Part shown: one piece after another, positions 12,311-25,400 of the stretch
How the letters are laid out: each line of letters begins with the position of its first letter
How positions within the stretch are numbered: position 1 is the first letter of the stretch
Made by a program: the position numbers and the translations under genes
Notes under the pieces: generated by a model
Told to the model about the DNA's origin: nothing
Database searches by the model: none
Seen by the model: only the letters and a program-made list of their open reading frames with translations
Source of the DNA: Arctopsyche grandis
Taxonomy: Eukaryota; Arthropoda; Insecta; Trichoptera; Hydropsychidae
Reading direction: 5' to 3'
Assembly: GCF_051622035.1 (NCBI RefSeq)
Contig: NC_135359.1
Coordinates: 17,297,501-17,361,500 of the forward strand
Length of the DNA stretch: 64,000 bases

Positions 12311-13944
12311 TGAGTCATCTGAGTAGGTGGTAATATGACGGTATTGTACTATACATGGAAAATATCGTCATCAAAGAAAGTTATACTGAAATATTTTGTA
12401 GGTGTTTCAAATGTTTAAAATGAAAACCAGTTGTTATTAAGTTTCCAAAAACGAAACCAATACACATCAAGTTTTCAAAGAAAATACATATATGCATAGG
12501 ATAGATATAATGATTTCAAATCAGGTTTGATTCTGCAGAGTTGAACTCTGCACGATTGTACCTTGATTTGCATACAACAGACTCGACCTCTAATATCGCT
12601 TTCTCTCGTTCGATACAAATAAACAAAATAGTTTATGCTTAAGCATGTACATTTGTTGTAAAATAATATGCTCATAGAAATGATCAAATGTGTATTTTAA
12701 ATAAAAAAAAAAACAAATGAATTTAAATCGACTCGTTAGTGATTATTGTAAATAAATGAAAAGAGTGTCGAAAATGAGCATGTTGTAAAGCTGATGTGAA
12801 TGAAAGCGTTTTATACAGGTTTTAATAAACATAAACGGATGGGATTGAATATTATGATGATGGTATGAATAGAGTTGATCGTGCGTCGTTCGTTTGGTGT
12901 GTTTCGTAAAAATTGTAGTTGATGTGATAATCAAAAAGAGTCGTATATTCGAGCATTCGTACGAATGTCAGAAAAATACAACGTCTCGGTTTTCGCAACG
13001 ACGAAAAAGCACAAGTTATAATGTAACGCAAATCTAATAACAATTTTGCGGTTGTTGCATACAATTTTTCAATAAAAACAATTTTACTGGGGCGTATCTT
13101 GCGCAACGCTTACTTCACTGTTGTTTGGATAAGAAAAAAAGAAGAGAACACGCGGAAGAAAGTATTGACGGAAAATGCGTGAAAGTATAGGAAAAATCCG
13201 CGCGAAAAGTTGTAATGTCGATTTTGATCATTAAAAATCTCTCTTTCGACTTTTTTGATATGTTCGTAGAGGTGAACTTTGTTTCCTTTCAATTGTTAGG
13301 TTTCTCTCGCATGTATTATTACTGCTAAAAAAAATAAATAAAGACGAGTGAAAGTGCGTGGTATGCAGTTGACGAATTTTCTTCATGAAAACGCACAAAA
13401 ACGCGCATGTTAATTTCAAGCAATTTGACATACTTCACATCGAGCTTTTTATGGGCATGAGCTAACAGTATTTTTAACACAATGATTTGTTGTTTGAATA
13501 AACTTAAAAGGGTCGGAGTTGAACTATCTAAACATATCGACAGTAGAAATACATTAGAAACTGAAGTTTACGTGTAAACATGCAATAATATCACCCGGCT
13601 TGTCTATTTTGAGGTTTTCCGGCACTGTTTCCGGTTTTGCTATTGTGAATCGGACGTAATGTGTGAAATTTTCGGTATTTTGTATGTAATACGATTTCGC
13701 TGCTAGAATAGGGTTGCCATACGTTCCGGTAGATTGGTACATGACCCTGTTTACTGCTCTGTGTCCTCGTGTCTTGGTTAATGAGTCATTTGTCCCGGTT
13801 TTCTATCAAGCATTCAGCTGGTCAGACAAAAACAACTTAGATAAATAGGTAAATGACCCGACTTGCAATTACTGAATCGTATACACAGATCCGTGCGAAG
13901 AGAGCGACGGTCTGGGCGTAAAAATTTGGTCATCACACATTTGC
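12311..13944. other. intergenic, no supported gene
   Basis: AT-rich. Minus-strand open frames of 60-84 codons overlap one another in different frames with no recognisable domain. No repeat structure beyond short homopolymers. Confidence 0.45.
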
Positions 13945-13945
13945 T

Positions 13946-14031
13946 CATCCATCCATCTCACTTCTCACATTTCTACAATTTTATCCACCCATCTTCCTTT
14001 AACCTTTTTACATTTTTTCGGGTACCGTTCC
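13946..14031 (-). mobile_element. small RTE-type LINE fragment
   Basis: About 85 bp (CTCATCCATCTCA ... CACCCATCTTCCTTT ... TCGGGTACC) align in order with the complement of the RTE C-terminal coding region near 22590-22690. No tail or 5' part is present, so this is a decayed relic. Confidence 0.6.
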
Positions 14032-14260
14032 AGTAGTCCTACAAAAAGTGCTCTCATAGTGTAGTCTAATTAGCTGGCGAGCTAAGAATATAAAAATAAA
14101 AATTATAAAAAGTTTCTTTAAAAAGATTGTAGTGGAAATCATGAGCTTTTTAATTCTACCTTCAATCATTCGATTTCCAAACATCCCGGTCGGCATATCG
14201 ACCATAGAAGCCATTTTGGATTTTCATTCCTGATGGTTATTGCAACCTGGCAATTAAAAT

Positions 14261-14640
14261 GATACAGCGTAGCTCACTGATTAAATCACCGTATACCAGT
14301 AGAGAAGGTCGTGGGTTCAAATACCAGCTGGAATTGAGTAACCCTTTGATTATATACGATGTTGGCGAGATTTGGGTAGTTATTCAAACCCAGATCGCCC
14401 GTCTCCTGCTATAATTTTCCGATTTATCTACCTTGGGTTGGAACGGGTCTAACAAATTTGGCATCCTCCAAAAAATAACGGCAGAAGCAGAGCTGTTATT
14501 CTTTCCAAGGTAGATATCATTCTTACGCTGACCGTTGAGCCCGGCACGTACTGAATTCCCCTTCTATCGCATTTGTGAGGCACGTGTACAACGGGTTTCC
14601 CGCGAAAATAATCATTTCTGTTGATATTTATCAATGTTTT
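14261..14640 (+). mobile_element. candidate tRNA-derived SINE (family B)
   Basis: The left end holds an A-box-like TAGCTCACTGATTAAATCA, and about 35 bases later a B-box-like GGGTTCAAATACC, with the spacing of an internal RNA polymerase III promoter in a tRNA-derived head. The body continues as non-coding sequence. No second copy in the window fixes the 3' border, so the right end is a guess. Confidence 0.5.
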
Positions 14641-15472
14641 TATTTCGTAATGACATTATTCGGATCATAGAGTATATAAAATATGAAGACCCTGCATTCA
14701 GTATATCTGGAGATATGAAATAAAATATAAGTCCCGGTCACACGCTATTCATCAAAGTGTAGCAAGTGTAAAAATGTGTTAGGATTTGGTTATCAGGAGA
14801 CCTAGAAGCTGGAGTAAAATGAGACTCGATGAGTGGATTGAAACAATGTCTATTAATTGGAGTGCCACAACGAACTAATTCGTTTGCCGCGTCACATGAT
14901 GCAAGATGAAAACTTAACCATTCTTAAACTTATGCATGCCATCATTCATACGGACTATTAAATTAAATCCTACAGTATTTCGCACTAAAATTTAATCATA
15001 GTCGCCGTGGGGCAACCGGTCATGACACATATGTATGGTAGAAATTTATCATATGATATCGCTATTATGTGTATCTGTGTAAGATAACGCTCGCCGTACT
15101 ATAATAGTCGTTTCGATTCGACATACATATGTACATCACGGCTAAGCCACTGCGAACAAAACGTACGAATATAATATCGAAAGAAAAAAACTTCTATATA
15201 CATATACTATTTGCTTCCAATGTTTCCTCTAGGTAAATAGACGGCTCTAAGTCTCTGAGCATTTACCACCACCTACTGAAAATTTATTTAATTAATTAAT
15301 TCATTTTTCTATTGGTGTTTTATATTGTTTATATGTACATAGGTAGGTAGCTAGTTTTTGCCTATTTTTTTATATTAAATTAAATATATTTAAAAGGTAT
15401 ATGAAAAAAATACAACCACGTGTGGATCTTTATATACACATATTTTTATATTTCTTTAAATTTTAATTTTAT
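14641..15472. other. intergenic, no gene seen
   Basis: AT-rich DNA with no coding frame, no paired repeats and no RNA-like structure that I can support. Confidence 0.45.
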
Positions 15473-16010
15473 TTAAGAGGGCTGGACACCAGCGCCCTGT
15501 CCATACAAACGTATTACACCTCTCCCTTCCTCAATTATGGCACTAAAGAAATTCTTTTCTAATATGGTATGGATATCCACCATTGGGATGCATCTATCGT
15601 TTTATTTTTTTGATTAGCTATTTTTTATAAGAGCTAGGAGCCGCCAAACATCAATAAAATCGCCTCTTTTTTACACCCACGAAAAGAGTCCAGCCTGCTT
15701 ATTTAACGGTCGATTTAAAAAAAATATATGCACATACATAGTTGCACAGAAAATTTCTTTCTCATACCGATGAAGGTTTTTTTTTTTAAATTGGTCCAGT
15801 TTCGGAGGAGAAAATAGGAGAATACGGAACCTCGATTTTGTCAATTTAAAATACGTTTTATCTGGTCGAAGCGCAACTGTCGCATTCGCTCAATATATAT
15901 ATTGATATATATTGTCGCATTCACTTAATATATATGTACATTCACTCAATATATATATCGAAGAAAGGAACGGCAACAACATTAAGGTTTCGGGTGTACA
16001 GCCCTCTTAA
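15473..16010 (-). mobile_element. TTAA-flanked MITE, copy 1
   Basis: Begins TTAAGAGGGCTGGACA and ends TGTACAGCCCTCTTAA: short terminal inverted repeats (AGAGGGCTG) set in TTAA at both ends, the piggyBac-type target. It aligns along its length, inverted, with the copy at 20738-21226, including the TTCACTCAATATATAT motifs and the ACCTCGATTTTGTC and GGTGGATATCC-type blocks. No open frame of note, so it is non-autonomous. Confidence 0.75.
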
Positions 16011-16109
16011 TAACTTAATATGCCATAACCCATGCGATGATATTTCATCGGGTACAACACTAGTGTATAATGATAATAAATAAATAAATATGCAGGAATG
16101 AATGTCAAT

Positions 16110-18845
16110 CAGTGGCGGACGGTGGGTGTTAATACCGGGTGTGCTGTGTATGCCGTAGGGCGTAGGGTATAAAATTAGCAATTAAAAAAAAATACTCGTT
16201 TTGCATTACAAAAATGTTTAATTTATTAGTTATTTATACATAAGTTCAATGCGACGTTTCTGAGACATAAACTTTTCAATCACGTCTGCATAGAATGTGT
16301 CTTTCTGTTTTAATTCCACCAATAACTTTTTTTCTATTGAAATTAAGCTAAGCCCACATAATCTATCTTGACCTTGCGTACCTCTATAGCAAGTTTTTAT
16401 TCTTTTCAGCGCCGAAAAAGACCGTTCTGCTGAAGCTGTACTGCTTGATATCGTTAATGTTAATTCTCCCAGCTTAAACACCTCTTTAAAACCAGATTCG
16501 AGGCTATTTTTTGTCATGAATTGTATTAATTCATGAACAGGTTTCTCTGAAAATTCAGAGCTGGAATATAGCACAATGAGTTCGTTTTTCAATCGAATAT
16601 AATCAAACAGTGATCCATAAAAATCTTTTAATTTATTAATTAAAACATTTGGAAAATTTTCTTTATATTCGTCATATTTATCATTACAAAGAAGGTGGAA
16701 ATATTCTAATTTGGAAAGTGAAGAATATCTACATTCGACTTGTGCGATTATGCTATCAACTATTTTGAAATATAATTGACGAAATGAAGTTTTATCTTCT
16801 ACTTCTGAATAATTTTTTAATCTTTGTGGCCTACGATCATGATCATCATTTTTTTCATTTAAATAATTATTCCATAACATTTCAAAATTATTATACCTTT
16901 CGTATTTCAGTTGCTGCAAAACATCATTAATTTTTTTACAACAATATAAAACGTCCGAAGATTTAGATTGAAGAATGTTATACAAAACATCAGTTATTCC
17001 AAACAGTTTTGAAAAAAATTGAAGAAGTTTAATTGTTTGAAAATCCTCTAAAAAGCCTAAAAACCCTCGTGCTTTTATAACAGTATCTGTGTCCCATAAT
17101 TCACAATTTTCTATAACATGTCGAAAAAAAATATGTAAATTGACTTCTGTATTGTTGTACTGTGCTACTTAAACGAGATGTAAAATTCCACCTTGTGGGT
17201 GCTACAGAGGGAAGTCTTTTTGTCACAAATTCCTGTAAAGCGAATACTCTTTTGGAAGATTTTGAAAAGTATGTAGACAATCCATTTAAAGTTTGAAAAA
17301 ATGATTTACTTTCTTTAATATCAGAAAGACCTTGCTGCAATACTAAATTCAATACATGAGCATAACAGTGTGTAAAAAGAGCAAAAGGATAAGCATTGAG
17401 GACTTTGGATTGCAAACCATTTACGTGTCCACTCATTACACTTGCTCCATCATAAGTCTGTCCAACCAATTTGTCTTGAATTTTAAATTCTTCAACTATG
17501 TTCACCATTAGAATAGACCATTAGATGTTTTATCAGCACTAACGTCTGTAAAACTAATAAACCGTTCATGTACATTGCCTTTACATACAAAACGTAAAAC
17601 TGTTGAGAGCTGTGATTTTGTCATTATATCTGAAGTTTCATCGAGAATAATAGCAACAAAACTTGCTGACTCTACTTCATTTTTTATATGAACTTTAATA
17701 ACATGAGAGATTGCTTCGATTATGTCATTTTGTATACTTGGAGAAGTACCACGAAAGGTAGTAGCAGTATTTAAATGAGTATCTAAAACAGAATCATATT
17801 CTCGAAGAGCATTTAGATATTCAATGTAATTGCCTTTGTTTACGGAATTACATGACTCGTCGTGACCTCGCAGGGACAGTTCTTGTTTTCCTAGATAGAT
17901 TATTGCGTTAATAATTCGTTTTAAAACATCTCTATTTTTATTTACTTGTTCATTATGTCGACTTATTTCGGCTTTACGTTGACTGTCAATTAATACGTCG
18001 ATTCGTTGTTTGCCAAACATTTGTATGGAAAGAAATGATTGAACGTGTGCCTGCGATCCTTCGTGTTTCTTCAGTGCTGCTGTCAAATGGTTGAGATCAG
18101 CAAATCCTTCTTTGTTCCACACATTAATATCTTTGGAGAACAATAAACATGGCCAGCAGAAAAGTTTGGATCGAATTTCACAGCCTGTAATCCATTCGAA
18201 TTTTTTATAATTTGAAACGCAAAAATGTCTAGTGTAAACTTTTGTTTTTTCTTTATGCAAACTGGATAAATTTGGAAGAGACGGACACGGTTTCCCATCT
18301 TTAAATATTTTTACTTTTATCTCAAAACTTCTATTTGAAAACGGAATAGTTAAAATGTCTTGAACACTGTTAGCCATTATTAGTTATTAGAGGTAATAAT
18401 ATGACCATAAAAATACGAATGTGCGAAAAAGTACGAGACCACGTGCCGCATCGCATTCGGTCAATTGCCGAGTGGTGCGGTGCGGTGCGGTGCGATGCGG
18501 TGCGCGGTGCTCTGAAGTCGTAGCACACCGTACGTCTTAATATCGCGAACAAACCTATACAAGCGAATATCCGCCTGCACACTCCAACCAAACCCACCAA
18601 TTTGCTGCACGGCATAGGTATTCTCTCGTCGCGGCGCACAAACTACATCTAACATCACACAACACGCTGCAGACTGCACACCACACCATACACCATACAT
18701 TTAGCGCACGCGGTAAATACACCATACACATCAATGCCTGCTTATACAACAACACATTATTTTGTATTAAAATACTACTTTATGTGGTCTTTGGTTTTCA
18801 CGGGTGTGCGCCGCACACCTAGCACACACCCAATATACGCCACTG
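16110..18845 (-). mobile_element. hAT DNA transposon with perfect 8-bp target duplication
   Basis: The element begins CAGTGGCGGACGG and ends with the inverse form ...CGCCACTG; the terminal repeats are imperfect beyond about 8 bp (GGGTGTG-rich sub-ends). ATGTCAAT occurs immediately before (16102-16109) and after (18846-18853), an exact 8-bp duplication typical of hAT insertion. Inside is one minus-strand transposase gene in three frame-shifted pieces. A (GCGGT)n-rich GC patch at 18474-18512 lies between the right end and the start of the gene. The intact duplication and long open pieces suggest a fairly recent insertion. Confidence 0.9.
16230..18377 (-). pseudogene. hAT transposase (TTF zinc finger / DUF4371 / hAT dimerisation type), two frameshifts
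   Basis: Three minus-strand pieces form one transposase of the ZMYM-like hAT group. Piece 1 (18377-17508, 289 residues) has a TTF-type zinc-finger segment (CEIRSKLFCWPCLLFSKD) near residue 75, GHDES in the DUF4371 region, and LDETSD with a likely catalytic Asp. Piece 2 (17508-17101) carries YDGAS..MSG and THCYAHVLNLV, typical of the RNase H-like core. Piece 3 (16985-16230) ends with the hAT dimerisation signature (SSSTASAERSFSALKRIK). Piece 1 stops at a one-base-scale shift near 17510. The second shift falls in a run of eight T (plus 17123-17130), after which the frame continues without stops into piece 3. These are inactivating as read; the homopolymer one could be an assembly error. Confidence 0.85.
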
Positions 18846-18853
18846 ATGTCAAT

Positions 18854-20464
18854 GTGTGATTACAATATTGCGAGGGATCGTTTTGTGTGAATTCAATGAT
18901 GAAATTATATTTACATATGATTCAAAAGTTTTTCCCGATGATAGTGTGCGTCACACATGACTGTATTTACTCGAGCCTCACCTAAAATATGGTAGAATAA
19001 TTAAACTGAAATTTTTATGTTACAACAAAGCGGCTTGATAATAACCGATGCAGTCCATTAAGTTTTATCATTCGGCGGAAATACCATAATTCATATCGTC
19101 TTACTAAAAAAAAAAAAAAAAGAAAACAGTCCAAATTGAAGATCTCTTCGCTGTTTCACCGAAGACTACACTCGATGTTCTCACGAGTTTCGTAACTGAG
19201 TCGGTATTATGAAACCGGCTCTCACGGTTCACTCGTTCGGTCAGTAAAATCCGACGATCTGGTCATCTTACGCAGGTATTGAACTTTCATATTGAAATTT
19301 ATGGCAAACGAAGAATCATCGGATCGGCCGATTGCGTCAGACGTCGTGCAATCACCGCCGTATTAATTTATATGGTCGAAACTTTAATCAGGAGTCTCTA
19401 AATTAAATAATGATAAAAAACGAGTCAATTTTGTAACACACTTATCCACATTTGAGTAATTATTATAGATCGATTGCATCAGTGCAAGTGCAGCGATTAG
19501 TTCAGGTGAATGCTGGCCTCGTGAACATGTCTCTTTTGATAGTAATGCACGTATGTATAATATTTAGTAATAACTGTAAGAGTGTGTAGCATATTTGATG
19601 GCTCTAACATTTAAATGGTATAAAAGTAGATATCAACATTTTAGAAAGTTGATCTGGGATTATTGACATTAACTGTTACTTATCCTTAATACACATGTTT
19701 CTTAAATATAAAAATACTATGATATCATTTATGTAATTCAGCTCTTGTACGCTAAGTTTCACACTACATATAATATTCGTGGTGATGTTTGACTCCTATC
19801 AATATATGCATGTACATATACATACTTACTTACGAAATTGAAGAAATCGTGATAATATGGTATGAAAGTATACATAGTTGTGTTAATTAAAATATTCATT
19901 AATGTTATAAACAAAAAGTGTACGCATGTAAAAATAAATATTTGTGAAAGCAGTGAAAGTTTGTAAGGATGTTCATTAATGAAATAATATAATAATTATC
20001 TTATCACAGATTTTCTATTTTTATTGAGCAACTTTTAAGTAGTACGTGTTGATTTTATTAATATTGCATGCAATATAATAGACGTATTATGATTGTCTTT
20101 ACATACGTATTATTGAAATAATTGTAAAGATTTTCCCAAGAAATTATCGTGGAAAATAATGTACATGTACATATGTATATATGCGTACAATTGTATGCGA
20201 CTAGGTACAGGAAAGCGCCGAAAATATGTTGATTTTTACGTTGCATGTGAAAATGATGATAATTATACAGTATACATATATGTATGTATGTATTTACACA
20301 CATGTTGATTTATCATCACAATTCTATAAGGAAGTAATAGAAAATTTTAACGGACACGTTTATGATGATAGATTTTTTAAATTTTGTTTTGATTAAATTT
20401 AAATAAAATAATAGTTATATTTGAGTTTAATAAACAATATGTCTTTCATAATATGCTTTACAAT
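18854..20464. other. intergenic, no supported gene
   Basis: No coding frame with family resemblance. CATATGTATG-type simple repeats occur near 20160-20300. No repeat pairing noticed. Confidence 0.45.
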
Positions 20465-20635
20465 ATTACAGGGCTTTCCAAAAGGACTTTTGGATGTTAT
20501 TTTTACAAGGCTCTTTATTAGCTTCACTTCGCAATCGATTCAGTATCTATTGTATTCCTACAGTCTTCCGAACGTTTTGAAACTTTGCCATTTTGCGCGG
20601 TTTGGTCAACGATGGAAATTTTTTGTACTAAAAAA
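20465..20635 (+). repeat. fragment of the GTTCATGAAC-bordered repeat family
   Basis: The segment AGGCTCTTTA..TTCACTTCGCAA..TTTTGCGCGGTTTGGTCAACG is the complement of about 49384-49490, inside the larger repeat at 49155-49745. Only this internal part is present. Confidence 0.6.
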
Positions 20636-20737
20636 TCATTTATTTGAAATACATATAAACATAGTTTAAATGAAAGTATCACCGAACACAATTAAACTTT
20701 CTTAGTAATTTCAAAATAAGCACTTTAAATAACCTTC

Positions 20738-20781
20738 TTAAGAGGGCTGTACATCCGAAACCTTAATTTTGTTGCCGTTCT

Positions 20782-20865
<84 letters not shown>

Positions 20866-21226
20866 GAGTGAATGCGACAATATATATCAATATATACTAT
20901 ATTGAGTGAATGCTTCGCTTCGAAAATTCGCTTCGACCAGATAATATGTATTTTAAATCGACAAAATCGAGGTTTCGTATTCTCTTATTTTCTCCTCCAA
21001 AACTGGACCAATTTTAAAAAAAAAATTCATCATCGGTATGAGAAAGATATTTTCTGATATAAAAAAATAAGATATAAAAAATAACTAATCAAAAAAATAA
21101 AACGATAGATGCATCCTAATGGTGGATATCCATAGCATATTAAAAAATAATTTCTCTAGTGCCACAATTGAGGAAGGGAGAATAATACGTTTGTATGGAC
21201 ATGGCGCTGGTGTCCAGCCCTCTTAA
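20738..21226 (+). mobile_element. TTAA-flanked MITE, copy 2, with long (AT) tract
   Basis: TTAAGAGGGCTGTACA at the left and TGTCCAGCCCTCTTAA at the right, in inverted orientation relative to 15473-16010. An (AT) tract from about 20785 to 20865 is expanded compared with the sister copy. No gene. Confidence 0.75.
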
Positions 21227-21906
21227 CAAATTTAAAAATAATATTGCTTTCTAGTCTTTTGGAAATATTTTTTCCTATTTTGTTAGGATGTACATAATTA
21301 TTGTCTGTGATCTTGGTTTATAGTAAGCCGTGCAACGATGCTTGAAGAGTTGCGTGACGGATATTTTGTGGAGATTCAATGATATCGGATGCTCCGCGAT
21401 TAACAATTTTCCTCCAAAATGTCAAACAACAAATTGTTTATTAAACACACTAGTTTCCTGTCCCTGACGTTATGATTATTCGAAGATAGCTTATCAACGG
21501 ATTATAATAATTATTATAGACAACTGCAGTAACGTTGATTAAAACAAATTACAACCAGAATGCAAAATGTGTAGGTTTGGCTTGATTAAAAAAAATCAGC
21601 GCGGAAATTTCTCGAATACTTTTACTTGTATCCGGAATGGTGCGGTGCAGTCATTGTTTCAAATGCATCGCGCACTGTGATGCAACTGCGTTTTCACCAG
21701 CATCAAAGGGAAGCTTTTATACACCAGATGAATTGTGTAATTTTCAACGCGTCATTTTGTGTTCTCATTACGCACTGCTGTTGCATCACATCGCAATACT
21801 AAGCAATTTTGACTTGTCTCCCGTTGTGCAAGCTAATTTTTTCTCAATATATAGAATATTATTTATAAGAATCAAGTACACATGTATATAAATATATACA
21901 TATACG
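21227..21906. other. intergenic, no supported gene
   Basis: One plus-strand open frame of 84 codons (21637-21891) has Cys and His scattered but no recognised zinc-finger spacing. I take it as chance. Confidence 0.4.
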
Positions 21907-22154
21907 CAGTGGTGTCATCCTAATGGTTTTCACGGGTTCCCGGAAACCCGTTGTTAAAAATCAAAAGTTTCCGGAAACCGTTATTTAATCTAAAAATTCA
22001 TATAATTTTTGTCAAAAATTATACAAATCTTGAAAATTGAATGAACTTTTATGTAATAGTGCCTTAGACGAAAAAAAAATATATGTACATATTTATATAT
22101 TTTCAAAATAAATACATGGAAACCCGTTGTTCCAAAATTGGGGTGACACCACTG
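21907..22154. mobile_element. small hAT-like MITE (CAGTGGTGTCA), copy 1
   Basis: Starts CAGTGGTGTCATCC and ends GGGGTGACACCACTG, 13-14-bp terminal inverted repeats of hAT style. Flanking octamers CATATACG and CCTATAAG agree at 6 of 8 positions, a probable decayed target duplication. Sister copy at 49920-50156. Confidence 0.75.
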
Positions 22155-22499
22155 CCTATAAGAAAAATCTAATTTGTCTTGACGAAGAAATATATTAAAT
22201 TAATTATATCTCATTAATTCGTTTTGTTCTCCAGCTTCGATGTGGCAATACGTAATGCGCATTCTTGCTGGAACAGTTAGGACTTTTAAAACTTTTAGTT
22301 CCCATTAATTATGTATCTGCGAGGTGGAACTCATAATTTTATGGTTGTAGTTCCTGCCCCCACAGCTCATCATTGGATGGCTCCTGTTCGTCTGGTAGCC
22401 TGCGCTTATCATTATTCTCATAATTGGATGTGATGTATGAGTGAATTTTGATCTTCTCTTTTCCATTTGGGCCTCACAGTGAGGTTGATAAATTTATAT
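22155..22499. other. short intergenic stretch
   Basis: No gene or structured repeat seen between the MITE and the 3' end of the RTE copy. Confidence 0.4.
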
Positions 22500-25400
22500 A
22501 TCATCATCATCATTTATAGCCATTTATCATCCACTGCTGGATGAAGGCCTCTCCAACACGCTTCCACTCGTCTCTGTTTTGCGCAACACTCATCCATCTC
22601 ATTCCGCACATTTTCCTAATTTCGTTCACCCATCTTCCTTGCGGTCTTCCTTTTACTCTTTTGCCTTCTCTCGGGTACCATTCAAGCACTTCTTTTGTCC
22701 ACCTTTCGTCCATCCTCCTAGCTACGTGACCCGCCCATTGCCATTTCAATCTCTTCACTCTATCCACTATGTCCACTACCCTTGTCATATTTCTCACCCA
22801 CGTGTTCCGCTTCCTGTCTTTCCTCGTTATGCCAAGCATACAGCGTTCCAAACTTCTTTGAGTGCATTGGATTTTATTTTGCATCTTGGCGTTCAGTGTC
22901 CAAGTTTCACATCCATACGTCATCACTGGCAAAACGCATTGATCAAAGATCCTTTTCTTCAGACAGAGTGGCATTTTTGATTTAAAAACAGCATTCATCC
23001 GTCCAAATGTACTCCACCCTAATTTCATACGTCTCTTTATCTCTTCATTTTTACTACCAGACATGTCAATTATTTGACCTAAATATAAATAATTATTTAC
23101 TACTTCTACTGGTTTATCATCTAAGGGGATGCTATCAGGCATGCAATAACTATTGAACATTAGTTTAGTCTTATCTACGTTAATTTTTAATCCTACTTTT
23201 CTACTTTCCCTGTCCAGCTGTGTTAGTCTGATGAGTAGGTCAGCTGAATCACGAGCAACTAGAACTATATCGTCTGCGAACCGAAGGTGACTCAAAAAGC
23301 GACCATTGATGCTTACTCCGGCTGTATCCCAATCCAATTTCCTGAAAACTCCCTCAAGCACCGCATTGAATAACTTGGGCGAGATTTTATCTCCTTGTCT
23401 TACTCCTTTTCCTATGCTAAATCTATCTGTATCTGAAAAAATTTTAACCGAAGCTGTGGCATTCTTATATATTGCAGCTAACAGTCCCACATAGGGTTCC
23501 GGCACTCCCTGTGTTTTTAGAGCGTTAAGTACTGCATTATGACTAACTGTATCGAAGGCTTTCTCATAATCGACGAAACCTAGGCACAATGGCCGTTGAT
23601 ATTCGTTGGCGCGCTCGATTAGTTCGCCAACTACTTGGAGGTGGTCCATTGTACTGAAATTTGCCCTAAACCCTGCCTGCTCTATAGGTTGGTTCTCGTC
23701 GAGGATATTCTTCAGCCTTTCTGTAATTACCTTCGTGAAGAGCTTGTAGACCGCTGAAAGTAGACTAATGGGTCGGTAGTTCTTGATATCGCTTTTGTCG
23801 CCTTTTTTGTGTATTAAAATGATAGTTGCGTTATTCCATCCTTCTGGTATAGCTTGGTTCTGGATGCATTTGCTGAAAAGCCTAGCTAAGATATTAATTA
23901 GGGGGGGGGGCCGCCACATTTTAGTAAGTCAATGGGAATATTATCTTCCCCTGGGGTTTTACCGTTCTTTGCAGTTTTTAGCGCGGCCTCTACTTCGCTA
24001 GGCAATACTGCAGGAACCCTTTGGCCGTGTGTCGATTCCAGAGCGGGGAATTGGCCGTTGTCGTTCTCGTATAGTTTTGCATAGAACGTGTAAACTCTGT
24101 CTATGATTTCTTCTCTATTCCTTATTATTACTCCGCTCTCTGATCTGATTGCGATCATTTGGTTTTTGCCTAAGAAAAGATCCTGTTTGCACTTTTTCAG
24201 GCTACGGTTATTCTTAATGGTATTTTCTATTAGCTTGCTGTTAAAATCCCTGACATCCCTGACTATTCTCTTTTTAATTTCCTTATTTACTAGATTGTAT
24301 TCTTGCTTATTATTATCCCTATCTAAATTCCTTTTATGCTTAATTAGGTTATTTGTTTCCGCTGAAATTTTGCTTAATTTAATCTGTTTCCTGAATCCAC
24401 CTAATTTCTTACCTGTTGAGGTTAGAACCGAACTAATTACAGTGTTCAATTCCTCGATGTCTGCTTCTGGGTTTAATTTCCCGTATCGATTTCCAAGTTC
24501 GAGTTCGAATTCCTTTTTCCTAGACCTTAGTTGAGCGAAATCTGGAGAGTTACTGCATCCTTTTATTAATTTCCTACGTTCGCAATTTATATTAATGGCC
24601 ATCTTGGCACGGACTAATCTGTGATCGCTACCTATATCTACTTTACTTAAAACACTAACGTCTTTAACGGAGTGCAGGGCATTTGTTAGGATGAAATCGA
24701 TCTCGTTTCTGTCTCCTTTAGGACTCTCCCAAGTCCACTTATTGTTGGTGTTTTTCCTGAAAAATGAATTAGTGATAAAGAGCCTGTTGTGTTCTGCGAA
24801 TTCTATTAGGCGATCGCCTCTGTCGTTTCTTTGGCCGGTACCAAAATTGCCTACTGCTCTTTCTGTATTTGCCTTTTGTCCTATTTTTGCGTTAAAGTCG
24901 CCCATGATTATTTTAAAGTGGTGACGGCTATTATCGCATGCGCCCTGTATTTTTTCGTAGAAGTCTTCTATTTCCTCGTCTGGGTGGCTAGATGTGGGGG
25001 CGTACACTTGGAAGATTTGACAAGTGTACCTGCTCGAGATTCTTAATACTATATAGCATATACGTTCCGATATGTCGCTTATTTCTATAATATTTCTTTC
25101 TATTCTCTTATTGATAAGAAACCCTACTCCTCCTATTCTACCATTTGGTAGCCCTCTCCAGTAGAGACAGTTACCATTTTTTAGGATTATTTGGTTTTAC
25201 TGTTTTCGTCTTACTTCACTAAGTCCTACTATATCCCATTTGATATTTTCTAATTCATTCTCTAATGCAAGCACACTTCCTTCACTCGATAACGTTCTTA
25301 CATTGTACGTGGCTAAATACAGGTTTCTATTAGCTAAGCTATCATCCATCGTCACTCTTACCTTGTTGGAGGTTTGGATATTATTTTTCTCGCATTTATC

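Noticed and set aside
18370..18755. Cys/Arg/His-rich minus-strand frames
   Set aside because: Overlapping frames over the GC-rich 5' part of the hAT element and its GCGGT repeats; not a zinc-finger spacing.
24103..24534. Frames antisense to the RTE reverse transcriptase (also 22541-22985, 46310-46741, 47857-48571)
   Set aside because: Shadows of the conserved RTE coding strand; they occur equally in both copies for that reason.
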